Source: Prostheceraeus crozeri
Taxonomy: Eukaryota > Platyhelminthes > Polycladida > Euryleptidae
Direction: 5' to 3'
Length of the DNA stretch: 64,000 bases
Assembly (NCBI GenBank): GCA_907163375.1
Contig: CAJQUW010015625.1
Span: forward strand, 62,001 to 126,000
Below the pieces are notes generated by a model. The model saw nothing but the letters and a program-made list of their open reading frames with translations, was not told the DNA's origin and searched no databases. Positions within the stretch are counted from its first letter, which is position 1; each line of letters begins with the position of its first letter. The translations under genes and the position numbers were made by a program. Below, in pieces: positions 45,621 through 56,380 of the stretch.

Positions 45621-47920
45621 CAGTGGTCGGATTCTGACGCGAATTTCGCGTATTACGCGAATTTGACTGGAAATACGCGAATACGCGAAATTGAGGATTT
45701 ATACGCGAACGAAATTATGCACTTAGATATATTATAATATATACCGCGAGCTAATGCTCTTGTCACTAGATAACTTGATATTGATATTCTAATTCTCATT
45801 CATAATATCAATCTTCTATAGAGTTTATGAACTGCTTTATGTGTTTTATACTTGTGACTAACTAGGCATTATTTAACATCTTATCATTAAGTTTGTAACT
45901 CCATCTGAATTAAGTTTGAACTGCGATGCTCCATATGATATGCGATGGATTTATTAATATTTTTACCTTTTCCAGATCCATTTTACACACGAATGTATGT
46001 TGCTTGTGAATATGCTGAGGTTAACATAAGAATTATGTTAGTACTTCATTCTGAGAATATGATTTTCGGAAATATATCAATTGATCAATCCCGATCGACA
46101 TTGCAAGTCGAGATTAGGCTTCATCAAAGTCTGGTAAAAAACGCCTATGAAAACTATGTAGTAGAATTTTGGTCGAAAGTCGACAAGGTGGGAAAGACAC
46201 CAACCCTCGTAAAAGTCGCCAAAGCGATTTTTATTTTACCACATGGAAACGCGGAGGTCGAACGTATTTTTTTCGGGTCTATCCGATGTAATAACTAAGA
46301 AACGTCGATCGCTGGGTTCTGAAACCATAAAGGCGTTGTCCGTCAGTAAGTCTGTTCTCAACAGCAAAAATTGGACAGCTCTACATCGAAAATAGATCGT
46401 CAACTCAGAGATTCATACACGGCATCGCACTCGAAATATGAAGCATGAAGCAGGAGCAACGATAAGAGCGTGAAGAAAAAGAAATACAGAAATTATAAGA
46501 ACGTCTACGAAAAGAATTGAACGAGGAAATGAACAGAAACGAAAGCATTCGAAAGCACGCGACTGAGATGGAAGACATCGCAACTTCTCTTAAGAAAAAG
46601 GAAGATGAGCAACGGCGACTAACATCTCTTGCAGAGAATGCACTGCAGCAGGCCAGAAAAGCCGAGAGAGACCTGATGGATCTTCGACAAGAAAGGAATG
46701 CATTAGAAATGAAAAAGAAGCCGCGCGCAGTAGAGCACTCGATGTGATTCTAAAAAGACATGTGCACCAATTCTCAGATTCTTCTATGCCGAGTAACAAA
46801 TATTCGCGCTTCGACAAAAAAGACTAATCTGTGTAATTCAATGGATTGCTTGCCATTATGAGTTACATATGCGTATAAAGCAAACTTCTGTGTGTGTTAC
46901 TATTTCGATAAAGTTATAAAGTAGATGGCGCATAAGTTGAAGTCGTAAGTTTTCTTACCTAGATCGTGCATGTAAACAATAAAATACTAATTATGGAAGA
47001 TCCATGATCACAATCAAGTATGGTGGGAAAAACATGTTCTATATTCTACAATATCTTATATGTTCTTATTATATGGTTTTGTATGCTATTTTATTTTATC
47101 AAGTAAAGCTGGGTGTTTCTATTTTCCTGAAAAATTTCCTTTCCATAAGAAGGAACAGAACACGCCAAACAAATGACACGTGAATATTGCGAATACAAAT
47201 TAAGCTAATAAAATCTCCAGTTAAAACGCAATCAGTAATTTTTCAGATACGTAACTACATATCAAATCCTGTATTTCACTGTCACTGTCCATTTATACAT
47301 GTTATTATTATTCAAAATGTTCATTTGCATCGTGCACCTGATGAAGTCTGTGACGAAAATTTGTCAATAAACTGATGCATTTTGAGATTACGTTAATTTT
47401 TCTTTATCCTTAATATCATTGTTGATATCAATCTTCAGATCTACACACCTATAACACGCGGTATGTCCTTTGAAATGAAAAAGGAATTGACTTTCTTGAT
47501 TTTCCTGTTTGAATGAAAGAAGTTTGTTTACACGATAAAAAGACTGCACATACACATTAACTAAGTGAGATTACAAAATTTATATAAAATGGTGCTGTGT
47601 GTGATGTATTGACAAAGCATGAAAATCACTGAAATGCCTATCTGCGTCCTCCATAAGATGTATGTCATCTGATACAAGACGAAATTCTCTCTATCATCTA
47701 TTTTTGTTCGCTGTAAGTGGACTTGTTCCTGTAAACTTATACTCGTAGTACGTAAACTTGTGTTACCACATAAATATATACTTGCTCGTAGGGTACATAA
47801 AACAAAAGTAAACGAAATCAGTGCTGATACGCAAAATCAGCGCTAATACGCGAAATCAGACCTATACGCGAAATCAGAGCCGATACGCGAAATAGGCGAA
47901 ATTTCGAAATCCGACCACTG
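45621..47920 (+). mobile_element. hAT transposon inside element Y
   Basis: Ends CAGTGGTCGGATT and its exact complement AATCCGACCACTG, with a perfect 8-bp duplication TTCGCCAC (45613-45620 and 47921-47928). Just inside, ATACGCGAAAT words recur: about four on the left and six on the right. The 2300-bp body has a partial transposase on the + strand. It landed within the subterminal array of Y, 92 bp from the Y end. Confidence 0.95.
45945..46747 (+). pseudogene. hAT transposase C-terminal remnant with coiled coil
   Basis: 45945-46298 includes YENYVVEFWSKVDKVGKTPT and the dimerization block ILPHGNAEVERIFFGS. A frameshift and stop near 46275-46298 follow, with the next piece readable in another frame (SLGSETIKALSVSKSVLNSK). 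46517-46747 is a charged coiled coil (ATEMEDIATSLKKKEDEQRR). The catalytic N-terminal half is absent. The layout matches 40312-41434, indicating the same hAT subgroup. Confidence 0.82.
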
Positions 47921-49172
47921 TTCGCCACCATCTCATAATCAGTAGGATGCCTATAAGAATTTTAAGCTTTGCTCAACTGTATCAGTCTCATCTTGAGCCA
48001 AGACGATTGATATTGTTCTTTAGCTAGGCTCCGTTCTCTTCGAGCGGGGCTTTCCTCACAAAGGTGAGAACAAGATTGTCCGACGCAACACTGTCGAAAT
48101 TAGTGATGCTGAAGCACTTTTTTCTTGCTGAGCAGTAAACTGATAGGACTATGTAGGGCCTATAAAGTTACTCAAACAGAGTTGAATACCCTTTAAAGCT
48201 GCTTTTTCTGCTTTATGCTTAAATCTTACAGCCTACCTACACGCTGTTCATTGTGTCCATTACAATACATTGTTGTATCAAACATTTCATTATCACTAAT
48301 CACTTTTTCATTCATCATGTATTTCTACATGTATACCTACATGTATTCTATTACCGTACTTTTGTAAATTTTTATCGTATTCCTATTGAGCTTGGAGTTA
48401 TTTTTGTGTGGATATGTGAATGCCAAATGCATTAATTTCTCATTTTCATTGATATTGCAAAAAAAGCTATACGAGTATAGGTAATCTACAGTATAGGGTA
48501 TTCAGTCAACTGGTCTGGAGATTAAGAAAGTGGTCAAACCATATATGAATAAGCGTGTTTTACTATAACATGTACCGGTATTATACAACATCATGCTTTT
48601 ACAAGACGTAACAAAAGTCATTTGGACGGATGGACATGAAAATGAGAAAACCACATATTAGCTTCATCAGTGTTATGATTGTTATCATTAATGAGATCAT
48701 TCCACATGATCCAATAGGCCTACAAGTACATACTTTAGTATACCCCGCATATAAAAACTGAAACATAAACTCATTGCCAAGTCATAGAAGTTCAGGCACG
48801 TGTCTATCTCACAATAAAGTTCTAAGCTGATTAAACAGTTGAAACATTTCAGAACTCCTCTGAGAGCCCTCCATGACTCAGCCTGCACAAGCCTATAGGT
48901 ACACCCGGTATGTGACCCTGTGCTTTACAACAAATCCATTGAGCTTGTCAACCCCGGGATCGCAAAAGAAATCGGGATCAATTCCGGGATCAGGAAAAGT
49001 CGGGATTTTGAAAACCCTACTTGAAATCATTCAGGATTTCTTCCCACGCGTTGTTTTTATCTTTTTACGTAAGAGTTGCTGAGAATGTACCAAACAGAAC
49101 GCTCCTCTGTTCGAGAATGAGTGTCAAAAGATGGATATTTCTCTGCGACATCGCTAGGGTATCACAGCGACT

Positions 49173-49474
49173 AAGTTCAGCAAAACAATAAATGATAAGA
49201 CTCGCACTCGTACTCGCGGTTTCTGATAAATTGGTGTCTGTCAGCGCTAAAAATAAATCAGTAGCGATGGATGGACTGACAAAAATAGTGATTGCTCTTT
49301 GCAACGTTCATGAAAGTTTTCATAAGTGTCATGAAATCGCCTATGAAAATGAACTTATAACTATAAGTCTATATGCAACAAGTTGTCATAAGGCTTATGA
49401 ACATTTTCGATGGTTATGAATTATGAAAGTCATAAGCAGCTGACACTAATATGAAAACAGGTCCTTGGGGAAAA
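49173..49474. repeat. Spacer at the centre of the inverted structure
   Basis: 302 bp between the inner ends of the two arms. The right half contains CATGAAAGTTTTCATAAG, TATATGCAACAAGTTGTCAT and AAAGTCATAAGC, resembling outer Harbinger terminal sequence (GTTGCATATAA, GAAAGTCATAAG). It may derive from a displaced terminal repeat caught at the fusion point. The left half is anonymous. Confidence 0.5.
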
Positions 49475-49618
49475 AGTCGCTGTGATACCCTAGCGATCTC
49501 GCAAAGAAATATCCATCTTTTGACACTCATTCTCGAACAGAAGAGCGTTCTGTTTGGTGCATTCTCAGCAACTCTTACACAAAAATATGAAAACAACGCG
49601 TGGAAAGATTTCAAGCGC

Positions 49619-50110
49619 CTATATGGAAGTGACCCATTTAACGGTAAAGGCTGGAAGTACCTCAGAATGTACCTCAGTTGTCATATGCTCTTTGCAGAGA
49701 ATATGGAAAAATCGCACAGTGCTGCCGATGTAAAATTGGTGGCCTTTAGAGCAAGAGATCTTATAAACAATGCTTTTCTTCTTGCACTTCTTAGACAAAA
49801 GCACTGGACAATTCGATAAGTTGCAGCGTTGATCTTGTTGTGAGTTCGCATTTCTTAGTGTTCTACTTCTTCTTGTTAGCCGAATATTTATTCTTTCTCG
49901 TCGAAAGACGCTTTTAATTTGGTTATCTGCTGATTCTTCACCAGAAGGCATTTGAACAGCTGTCAAGCGAAAACATCATAGCATCAATTCTGGCACATGA
50001 CCACGATGCAAGCAACCTTCGTCTAAGAGAAGCTTTTTATATCAACAGGTTTAAACCATCAATCAACAACAAACATGAACTGAGCAGGTACAGAGATTCT
50101 CTCTTTTTCT
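49619..50110 (-). pseudogene. Split GIY-YIG endonuclease, right arm
   Basis: Mirror image of the left arm. The - strand frame 49966-49619 holds the N-terminal half (CNLSNCPVLLSKKCKKKSIV, KGHQFYIGSTVRFF). On the + strand, 49940-50110 reads KAFEQLSSENIIASILAHDH followed by DASNLRLREAFYINRFKPSI and NNKHEL, the C-terminal half with the conserved Glu (REAFYI). Both halves are open, but on opposite strands, so no single protein can be made. This family differs from the Penelope element at 14880-16312. Confidence 0.78.
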
Positions 50111-50551
50111 GATAACTAGGATTCAAAATTTACTTATGTGCCACTAACTTTTCAGTCAGGTCATTGTTTTCTATGCAACTGATACTATGTAACCCAGCAC
50201 TACCTGCCTCATGCATATCTCCATTCCCTATTTCCTATATCATCCCTTCCATGTCATATTTTTATGATATCATTGTGCAAAATATTTTGAATCGTATGTA
50301 TAAGTCAGCGCTAGAATTCCTTTTTTGCCTGAAGATGATCACTGAGAAATGATTGAAATTGGTAGCATCATAAAATAAATAAGATAACATCAAATTATTA
50401 TTATTGACTCTTCCCTATCAACAAAATATGATTTTTTAGTCAAGACATTTTCAAATTATAAATAACTGTTTATTGCAGCCAAACTGAAACTCCTATGAAA
50501 GTACAACGTACACTACACACAGTAAAAGATGCAAAAAATATATCCACAATA

Positions 50552-51283
50552 TTACATGAGTTGTATCACTTCATTTCGACGAGATTGCAGATCAGGATTC
50601 TCAACGTCATCTTCATTTTCTCCTGGAAAATCCATTCCATCTTCCTCGATAATGTTCTCAGAATGATCGCTTCCATGGATATCTTCTTCAATATTAAATG
50701 GTGCATTACACGATAAAGCCATATTATGCAGTATAGCGCGAACAATTAATAACTTCAATGGAAGGCGATCAAATAAGCATCGAAATCTCTGTTTCATTAC
50801 TCCAAATGTGCATTCTACAACGCGACTGGTTTTCTTGTTTGCTCGAACTCGAAATCGAACTTGCTGGTCATTGACAGTATTCAAAAGTGGTGTCAACAAA
50901 AAGTTTGTATTAGCGTATCCAGAGTCCGCCATTAGGTAGCCCAAGGGATGAGGTCGCCAACCAGAGTTCAGCCGATCATACAGTTGGCTGTTGCAGAATA
51001 CACGAGAATCGGAAACACTGCCCGGCCACTTAGCTGACAAGTATAGAATGCGGAGGTCCGGTCCGGCGACTACCATAACGTTTATGCTATCATAACCATG
51101 TCGATCAACGTAACTGTGCTCATTTTCAACTGGTATCTTGATGTTTGCTAAAGTTCCGTCAATTACTCCCACGACGGCCAGAAGTTCAGCTATATCGAAA
51201 AATTTCTGTACTCTTGTTTGGGTTTCAGACTCTCCCTCAAAACTTAGGATATCGTTGAAAAGATTTGTTAACAGCGTCAACAA
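50552..51283 (-). CDS. PIF/Harbinger transposase (DDE), right arm
   Basis: 243-residue frame identical to the left-arm copy except for two conservative changes (Ile/Leu in the FNDI-SFEG stretch and Ile/Val in MI-VAGPD). The DDE residues are present in VVGVIDGT, LMADSGYAN and VVECTFG. The N-terminal piece lies upstream on the same strand at 51585-51376 in another frame. It is less damaged than in the left arm (ALKFLSTGDIFHYNS readable), with at least one frameshift near 51370 and a stop before 51283. Confidence 0.92.
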   Translation of the reverse strand: MLTLLTNLFNDILSFEGESETQTRVQKFFDIAELLAVVGVIDGTLANIKIPVENEHSYVDRHGYDSINVMVVAGPDLRILYLSAKWPGSVSDSRVFCNSQLYDRLNSGWRPHPLGYLMADSGYANTNFLLTPLLNTVNDQQVRFRVRANKKTSRVVECTFGVMKQRFRCLFDRLPLKLLIVRAILHNMALSCNAPFNIEEDIHGSDHSENIIEEDGMDFPGENEDDVENPDLQSRRNEVIQLM

Positions 51284-51375
51284 ATCGATCCAAGAATAGT
51301 TTTAGAAACCGTCGATTTGTGTATTCTGTGAGAATCAGCTATTGTAGTGAAAAATATCTCCCGTAGACAGGAATT

Positions 51376-51585
51376 TCAAAGCAGTTTGAAAAACTTGCTG
51401 TTTCGATGTAAGTGCATAATCCCTACTGGTGGGATCCTCAAGATATATATGACGCGATCGATGATTGAATTCAATGTATCATCATTGAGCCTGAATCGGG
51501 ATATGTTCTCGTCGGGAAGTCTGTTAAAGTTAATACGCTCACGAAAAATCCAAGGTCGTCGCTGAGTTAATTCAAATGTCTCCAT
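51376..51585 (-). pseudogene. N-terminal part of right-arm Harbinger transposase
   Basis: METFELTQRRPWIFRERINF, then LPDENISRFRLNDDTLNSII, matches the helical N-terminal region of Harbinger transposases (RPRINF, then an F-R-x-R-L block). It ends HLHRNSKFFKLL by frameshift. It joins the DDE frame only after a frame change and in-frame stop, so this arm also lacks a complete transposase. Confidence 0.75.
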
Positions 51586-51909
51586 TTATGAGTCGTCATC
51601 GTCACTTGAAAGAGCTGTTGAAATCTGCCATGTCCTTTCGCTTTACAACAACTTATTCATAGGCCGTTCCGATTTAATGAAAATCTTAAGCAAATATTGA
51701 AGGAAATCCATTGAATTTCCCTCGAGAAGATTCATAAGTAAATGTTTATGCAACGCACACTTATGACTTTCACTGAAAATTTCTATCTGGTGCACTTATG
51801 AACTTTTTTAAGCTTATGACAATTCAGTTTGAGTTATATGCAACTCAAAACTTCAATATACTTATGACTTTCAATAATAATTAGGTTATGAAAGTTATAT
51901 GCAACAGGC

Positions 51910-52779
51910 ACCTGGTGTCAACAGCCGGGCGGGAAAGACAGTAGTCGCTCTGTTCTCCAACAATCGACAACCTGCCTTGTATTGCCAAAGCCGAACGCGC
52001 GCGCATGAACAAATTTTCTCTCGAAGTGAGCGTCTAATTGTCAGATTTCTATAATTGGAATTTCCACTACTGTCCGGCCTGGTCATAATCAAGCAAAATA
52101 TAGGGATTGTTTTAAAATTTCGTTGAGTTAATAAACGCTTTACATTCACTATTACGGTAATCATAATTGGGAGTTCAATGCAGGTGCGGAGATGTCAAGT
52201 GGCTAAAATTCTTTGATTTATCCTTTCAACCGCAAATTAGTCCGGGAGCTAGCGTGAAGTTGTGCAGGGAACGAGGTAGTACATAAAACTTTCACATAGC
52301 ATAGTACACCTCTAACCTACTGCAAAACTTCGCGTCTGCCGGATCAGATCATTTGCTTTTCAGAAATAGAGAGGATAACACAATCCTATGTATTTCCAGT
52401 GGTAAAATTGTGACATTTAAGGTGTTGACTCCATTTTTTTCGAATTTTTGCTCATAAAAGTTACACAAATTGGTATTTTGTTGAACTGGCTATTATAGAA
52501 ATCATCTACAGATCATGCATGATCTTTCAAATGAGTTATCATTCAGTGACAGAGGATGACGTAAAGTGTACAAACAGTCATTATTCTAATGTTACTTTAT
52601 TCTTCAACCGTTTGGCTGCGGTGCTTATTTCATATCATCGTAGCATCAGTGAAAGTCTCTACGAATTATCAGTCTGTCTGTGCCATAGAAATTGACAACG
52701 ATAAACAGTTTATTTCTATGGTCTGTGCTGCGTGTTCAACAGCCGGCATTGTCGTTTGATATCAATCAGCTGTTATCTG
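51910..52779. other. Intron between the inverted structure and a LINE
   Basis: No coding frame or repeat recognised. It starts right after the Harbinger end. Confidence 0.4.
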
Positions 52780-52817
52780 TGGCCAGATAGAACAAACCCT
52801 TGTCGGACGAATCTTCA

Positions 52818-53698
52818 ATGGTCGATTTTTGGTCACGTGGTTTGTGTCGTAGCTATCCGCTGTCGGAATTCCGCTATCGTGACGTTGATTTGATTGCGTT
52901 GATCGAAGATGGAATCAACATGGATTCAGTTGATGATATGACAGGATTTTTTTTTGATAAGGCCAGACGAATGTCGAATAAACAACTAAGTAAATTGAAT
53001 AAAGCCCAACTTTCAGAGGCCTTGAAAGATGCGATTGGAAATGCGAATAAAGCAAATAAAGCATCTAATTCGGATATCAAAGGATCTATGAAAGAGATGA
53101 TGTTCGAGGTAGTTACAGAAATAAGAAATGATCTAATGAATGAGCAAATGATTTTCTTTCAAAGCGTCGAGAAGAAATTGAAATCTGAAATAAGCTTCAT
53201 TTCAGATCATATCAACTCAATCAAGAATGATATTGAGGCTAAAATCTTGAACGAATTTATGAAAGGAATAAAAGGAAAGACAATTTGATGATATTTGGAT
53301 TGCCGGAATCTGTCTCATACCAGGCCGACGACCGAAAACAACAAGACAAGGTTTTGATTGAAAAATTATTAACAAGTCTTATACAAAGTAGCTCTGAATA
53401 TAAAAGCTTTCATCGTCTTGGTGTTAAAGGGACTAGAAAAAGACCAGTAAAAATATCATTTGCATCCTTTGATGCCAAGAATGATGTTCTTCGTTCAGCA
53501 GTAAAGCTTGATAAATTAGACAGAAATCATGAATTTCGCAACGTCTATATTAAACACGGTCTTACACCTGATGAACTTCTTGCTGATCAAGCTCTTCGAT
53601 CTGAGCTCAAGCAAAGACGTGACAAGGGTGAAAACGCGGTTATTCGAAACGGGAAAATAGGTCATCCACTAATGACTACCGTTAGGTCTGATGTTTGA
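52818..53698 (+). pseudogene. LINE ORF1 nucleic-acid chaperone-like protein
   Basis: The ATG at 52818 starts MVDFWSRGLCRSYPLSEFRY; a long amphipathic helix follows (DIKGSMKEMMFEVVTEIRND to ISDHINSIKNDIEA), a likely coiled coil for trimerization. One frameshift near 53260-53280 leads into LMIFGLPESVSYQADDRKQQ, then FHRLGVKGTRKRPVKISFAS and VYIKHGLTPDELLADQALRS, the RRM/C-terminal-like region of LINE ORF1 proteins. It ends at a TGA just before ORF2. Apart from the frameshift it is open throughout. Confidence 0.78.
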
Positions 53699-53699
53699 T

Positions 53700-54109
53700 T
53701 ACCTTCACTTCTCTGTGCGAATACTCGATCAGTGATGAACAAATTGGACTTAATACATGGTACTATTCGACAGAAAAATATCAATATTGTTTTGTTGCTA
53801 CAGAATCGTGGCTTAACGACATGGATACATAATTGACTAAGATAATAAAGGCAAGTTCAAGCGTTGACGAAGCCTAATGAAATTGAATGCTTGATCATAG
53901 ATTTGAGTGGTGCTTCTATATTTCTAATTTGTTGTTATGTTCCTCCCATACCATCGCGACGGAACAGTGATGTTACCTCCTCATTTCTCATCGATGAAAT
54001 TGATCGGCTCTTGTGCTCAAATCCTCGTTGTAATGTTATTATATGTGGCGACTTCAATCGGCTACATGTGTCTGATATTTGCAATAATTGTGATTTGTAT
54101 ATAATATAA
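53700..54109 (+). pseudogene. LINE ORF2 endonuclease, decayed
   Basis: It starts LPSLLCANTRSVMNKLDLIH in the frame following ORF1 and reads ESWLND before a stop. 53864-54109 then reads CLIIDLSGASIFLICCYVPP and NVIICGDFNRLH, with the conserved Tyr-x-Pro and GDFN motifs of AP-type endonucleases. The distal part and the link to RT (54110-54640) are largely unreadable apart from scattered pieces such as TWMTPVIKSLIDRRWE at about 54500. Confidence 0.75.
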
Positions 54110-54640
54110 CTTATATAATAAACCAACTTATGTAGACGCGCAGTTGAATTATATCCTAATTTCTATTGATATTGCAAGTGACGACAAAGTGTCAGCAGCT
54201 CCACCATTTGATAGTTCTATGATTGCTCATATCTCTCTCCTTGCCGAATCTGATAGACAGTCTTCATCACATTGTAACACTGCATCTTTATGTCCAGTAT
54301 TTGATCTTCTTTTTTTCTAACGTGCAAAATTTTGTAAATGAACTGAGGAAAGTAAATTGGAATGTTATGTATAGTGCAAATATGTCTTTGGATAAAAAGT
54401 GTGACATGTTTCATTGTATTTTAGCTTATGTTTTGACTTGATTATTCCAATGATTTATGTATTTTATTTTTTTTATTTATCTAGCAAGGATAAAACTTGG
54501 ATGACTCCGGTTATCAAGTCTTTAATAGATCGACGTTGGGAGGTTTATCGCAATCGAAACTTGCCTCTGTTTAAGATAAAGACCTTAAGATAAAGACACA
54601 AGCTGAAGTACAGAAAGCGAAACGGCGATGGATTGTAAAG

Positions 54641-55636
54641 ATGTCTACAATGGATATTTGGCACGTAGTTCACTCCAGAATGGATGGAAAGTCGAAGAAT
54701 GCCCTGTCATTTATCCTTCATCAGTATCCTGACAGCGAAACGGCAGCAAATGCGATTAACAATGCCTTAAAGAAAGTCTTCCTAAAGACTCGTTCTTTCC
54801 CTGAAATCCCATGTAATGACGACTGGCATATTGCTATCAATGTTGATGACGTTTTTCAGTCACTGAAATCCTTAGACACTACAAAAAGCTCGCCAGATAT
54901 TCCGATACCATTGTATAAACATGCTGCTCATATCTTATGTCAACCTTTGGCCTACTTGTTCAATCTCTCTATTGACTTGAAAGTCGTTCCAAGAAATTGG
55001 AAAATTGGTTGTGTGATACCAGTCCGGAAATGTAAAAACCCTTGTCTTGATGATATAAGACCAATAAGCTTATTAACAACACCGGCTAAATTATTGGAGC
55101 GCATAATCTTGAGTCACATGAAAGATGAATTTCTTCAGCACTATGGCAGAGATCAGTTTGGGTTCCGTCCGAATTCTTCCACAACATGTGCCCTCATTAG
55201 CCTAACGGACCACATCAGTAGAAGTTTGGAAAAATCAAATGTTCACGCGGCACAATTGGTAACGTACGACCTGTCAAAAGCTTTCGATAAAATAAGATCT
55301 GACTTGATTGTAAAACGTCTCATGGAAACGCAAATACCACGTCAATTTATTGCTTGGGTGGCAAACTACCTTTCAGACAGATACCAGTATGTCTGCATCG
55401 ATAATGCCTTAAGTGATATGGTATGTACTACGTCAGGAGTCCCTCAAGGATCAGTGATTGGGCCTTACTTGTTTTCTATAGTAATGGAATCCTTTGAATC
55501 GCTTAGCAGTGACTATCTTCTCATAAAGTTTGCTGATGACTGTAATTGGTGTCTCCCATTATATGCGGATTGTGACAGTCCACATGTAATATCAGAGCAT
55601 CACAGATTTATTGAAAAGATTGGTGTAAAGATATGA
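54641..55636 (+). pseudogene. LINE ORF2 reverse transcriptase
   Basis: 331 residues in one frame. Motifs: PDIPIPLYKHAAHILCQPLA, VIPVRKCKNP, DDIRPISLLTTPAKLLERII, RDQFGFRPNSSTTCALISLT, LVTYDLSKAFDKIRSDLIVK (first catalytic Asp), TTSGVPQGSVIGPYLFSIVM and LLIKFADDCNWCLPL (catalytic Asp pair). All catalytic residues are intact. It is stopped at 55634-55636. Downstream 55640-55920 continues in other frames with SSLKLLGVTFCS and SASRRLYGLSKLRSF, and 55960-56210 gives RFHRRLCGFDCTCACLPSL. Confidence 0.9.
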
Positions 55637-56380
55637 ACCTCACTCTTAACATATCTTAAGTATAAAACCATGTGTGTCAGTAAAAGAAATTCCTCTAGTC
55701 CACTTGCTCTAAATAGTGTTCAGCAGGTCTCCTCACTCAAACTTCTGGGTGTCACTTTTTGTTCGACTTTGTAATGGAGACTGCACTTTGATAGCGTGAT
55801 ATTATCGGCTTCAAGAAGACTTTATGGTTTGAGTAAGCTGAGAAGTTTTGTAACGAAGAACGACTTAATACGTATTTACAACTCAACTGCAAGGATATCT
55901 CTGGAATACGCCAACCACTTGTTCACGAACATTTCTACCAACGATAAGTCACGTTTCTGCTAAGTTCAAAAACGTTTTCATCGACGGTTATGTGGGTTTG
56001 ATTGTACCTGCGCATGCCTTCCCTCTTTAGACCTTCGTCGACATAAGCAGACAATGAAGCTATTTCGTTCAACCCTTTCTCCAAAACACATCCTCCATCG
56101 ACTTTCACCGCAGAGATCGAAGCGGACAAACAGGTTTCTCTTCCCCATTACTAGAAGTGCATACCGGAGAACTGCTTTTGTTGCTCACGGTATCTTTCTA
56201 CAATAGTGATGTTATGCGTTGATGACTTGTACCGACTGTAGGCAGTCAAGTCTAATCCTGCTGTCTTCCTCTGTTATCTCTCCCCAGCTCTGCCTCCCGA
56301 CTTATTACTTGTGACTTGCAATTTTGATTTTTATTTGGAAAATATAAACATTTATTATTATTATATACCTGCCGAATTTC

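Larger units (their letters stand above)
45529..49019. mobile_element. Element Y, hAT-like, in left arm
   Basis: Ends TAAGGTTTCCAATCCCGGG and, complemented, TAGGGTTTTCAAAATCCCG. Flanks CTTGAAAG (45521-45528) and CTTGAAAT (49020-49027) agree at 7 of 8. The right arm carries the empty site with CTTGAAAT, which confirms the insertion. GGGATCCCGGGATT words repeat just inside both ends. Removing the hAT at 45621-47920 leaves about 1.2 kb without coding sequence, a non-autonomous element. Confidence 0.88.
43081..51909. mobile_element. Giant inverted structure of two Harbinger arms
   Basis: The left arm starts GCCTGTTGCATATAA and the right arm ends with its complement. Left arm: 43081-45528 plus 49020-49172, split by element Y. 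Right arm: 49475-51909. Ignoring inserted DNA each arm is about 2.45 kb and they are nearly identical along their whole length; their 243-residue transposase frames differ at two residues. A 302-bp spacer (49173-49474) joins them and itself contains words like TATATGCAAC and CATAAG seen at Harbinger ends. No clear 3-bp duplication was found outside. The arms carry different later insertions, so the structure is not a simple assembly fold-back. Confidence 0.88.
52780..56356 (+). mobile_element. CR1/jockey-like LINE, nearly full length
   Basis: Two-ORF layout on the + strand: ORF1 (52818-53698), ORF2 endonuclease (about 53700-54109), reverse transcriptase (54641-55636) and C-terminal region to about 56210, then a 3' UTR ending ATAAACATTTATTATTATTA. 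The RT motifs (GVPQGSVIGPYLFS, KFADDCNW) and the Cys-rich C-terminus fit the CR1/jockey group. Several frameshifts and stops inactivate ORF2. No target duplication was identified. Confidence 0.85.

Noticed and set aside
43081..51909. Inverted structure as an assembly fold-back artefact
   Set aside because: The arms differ by a LINE tail, a 3.5-kb element Y with its duplication, scattered substitutions and indels in the transposase N-terminal part; a fold-back would give identical arms.
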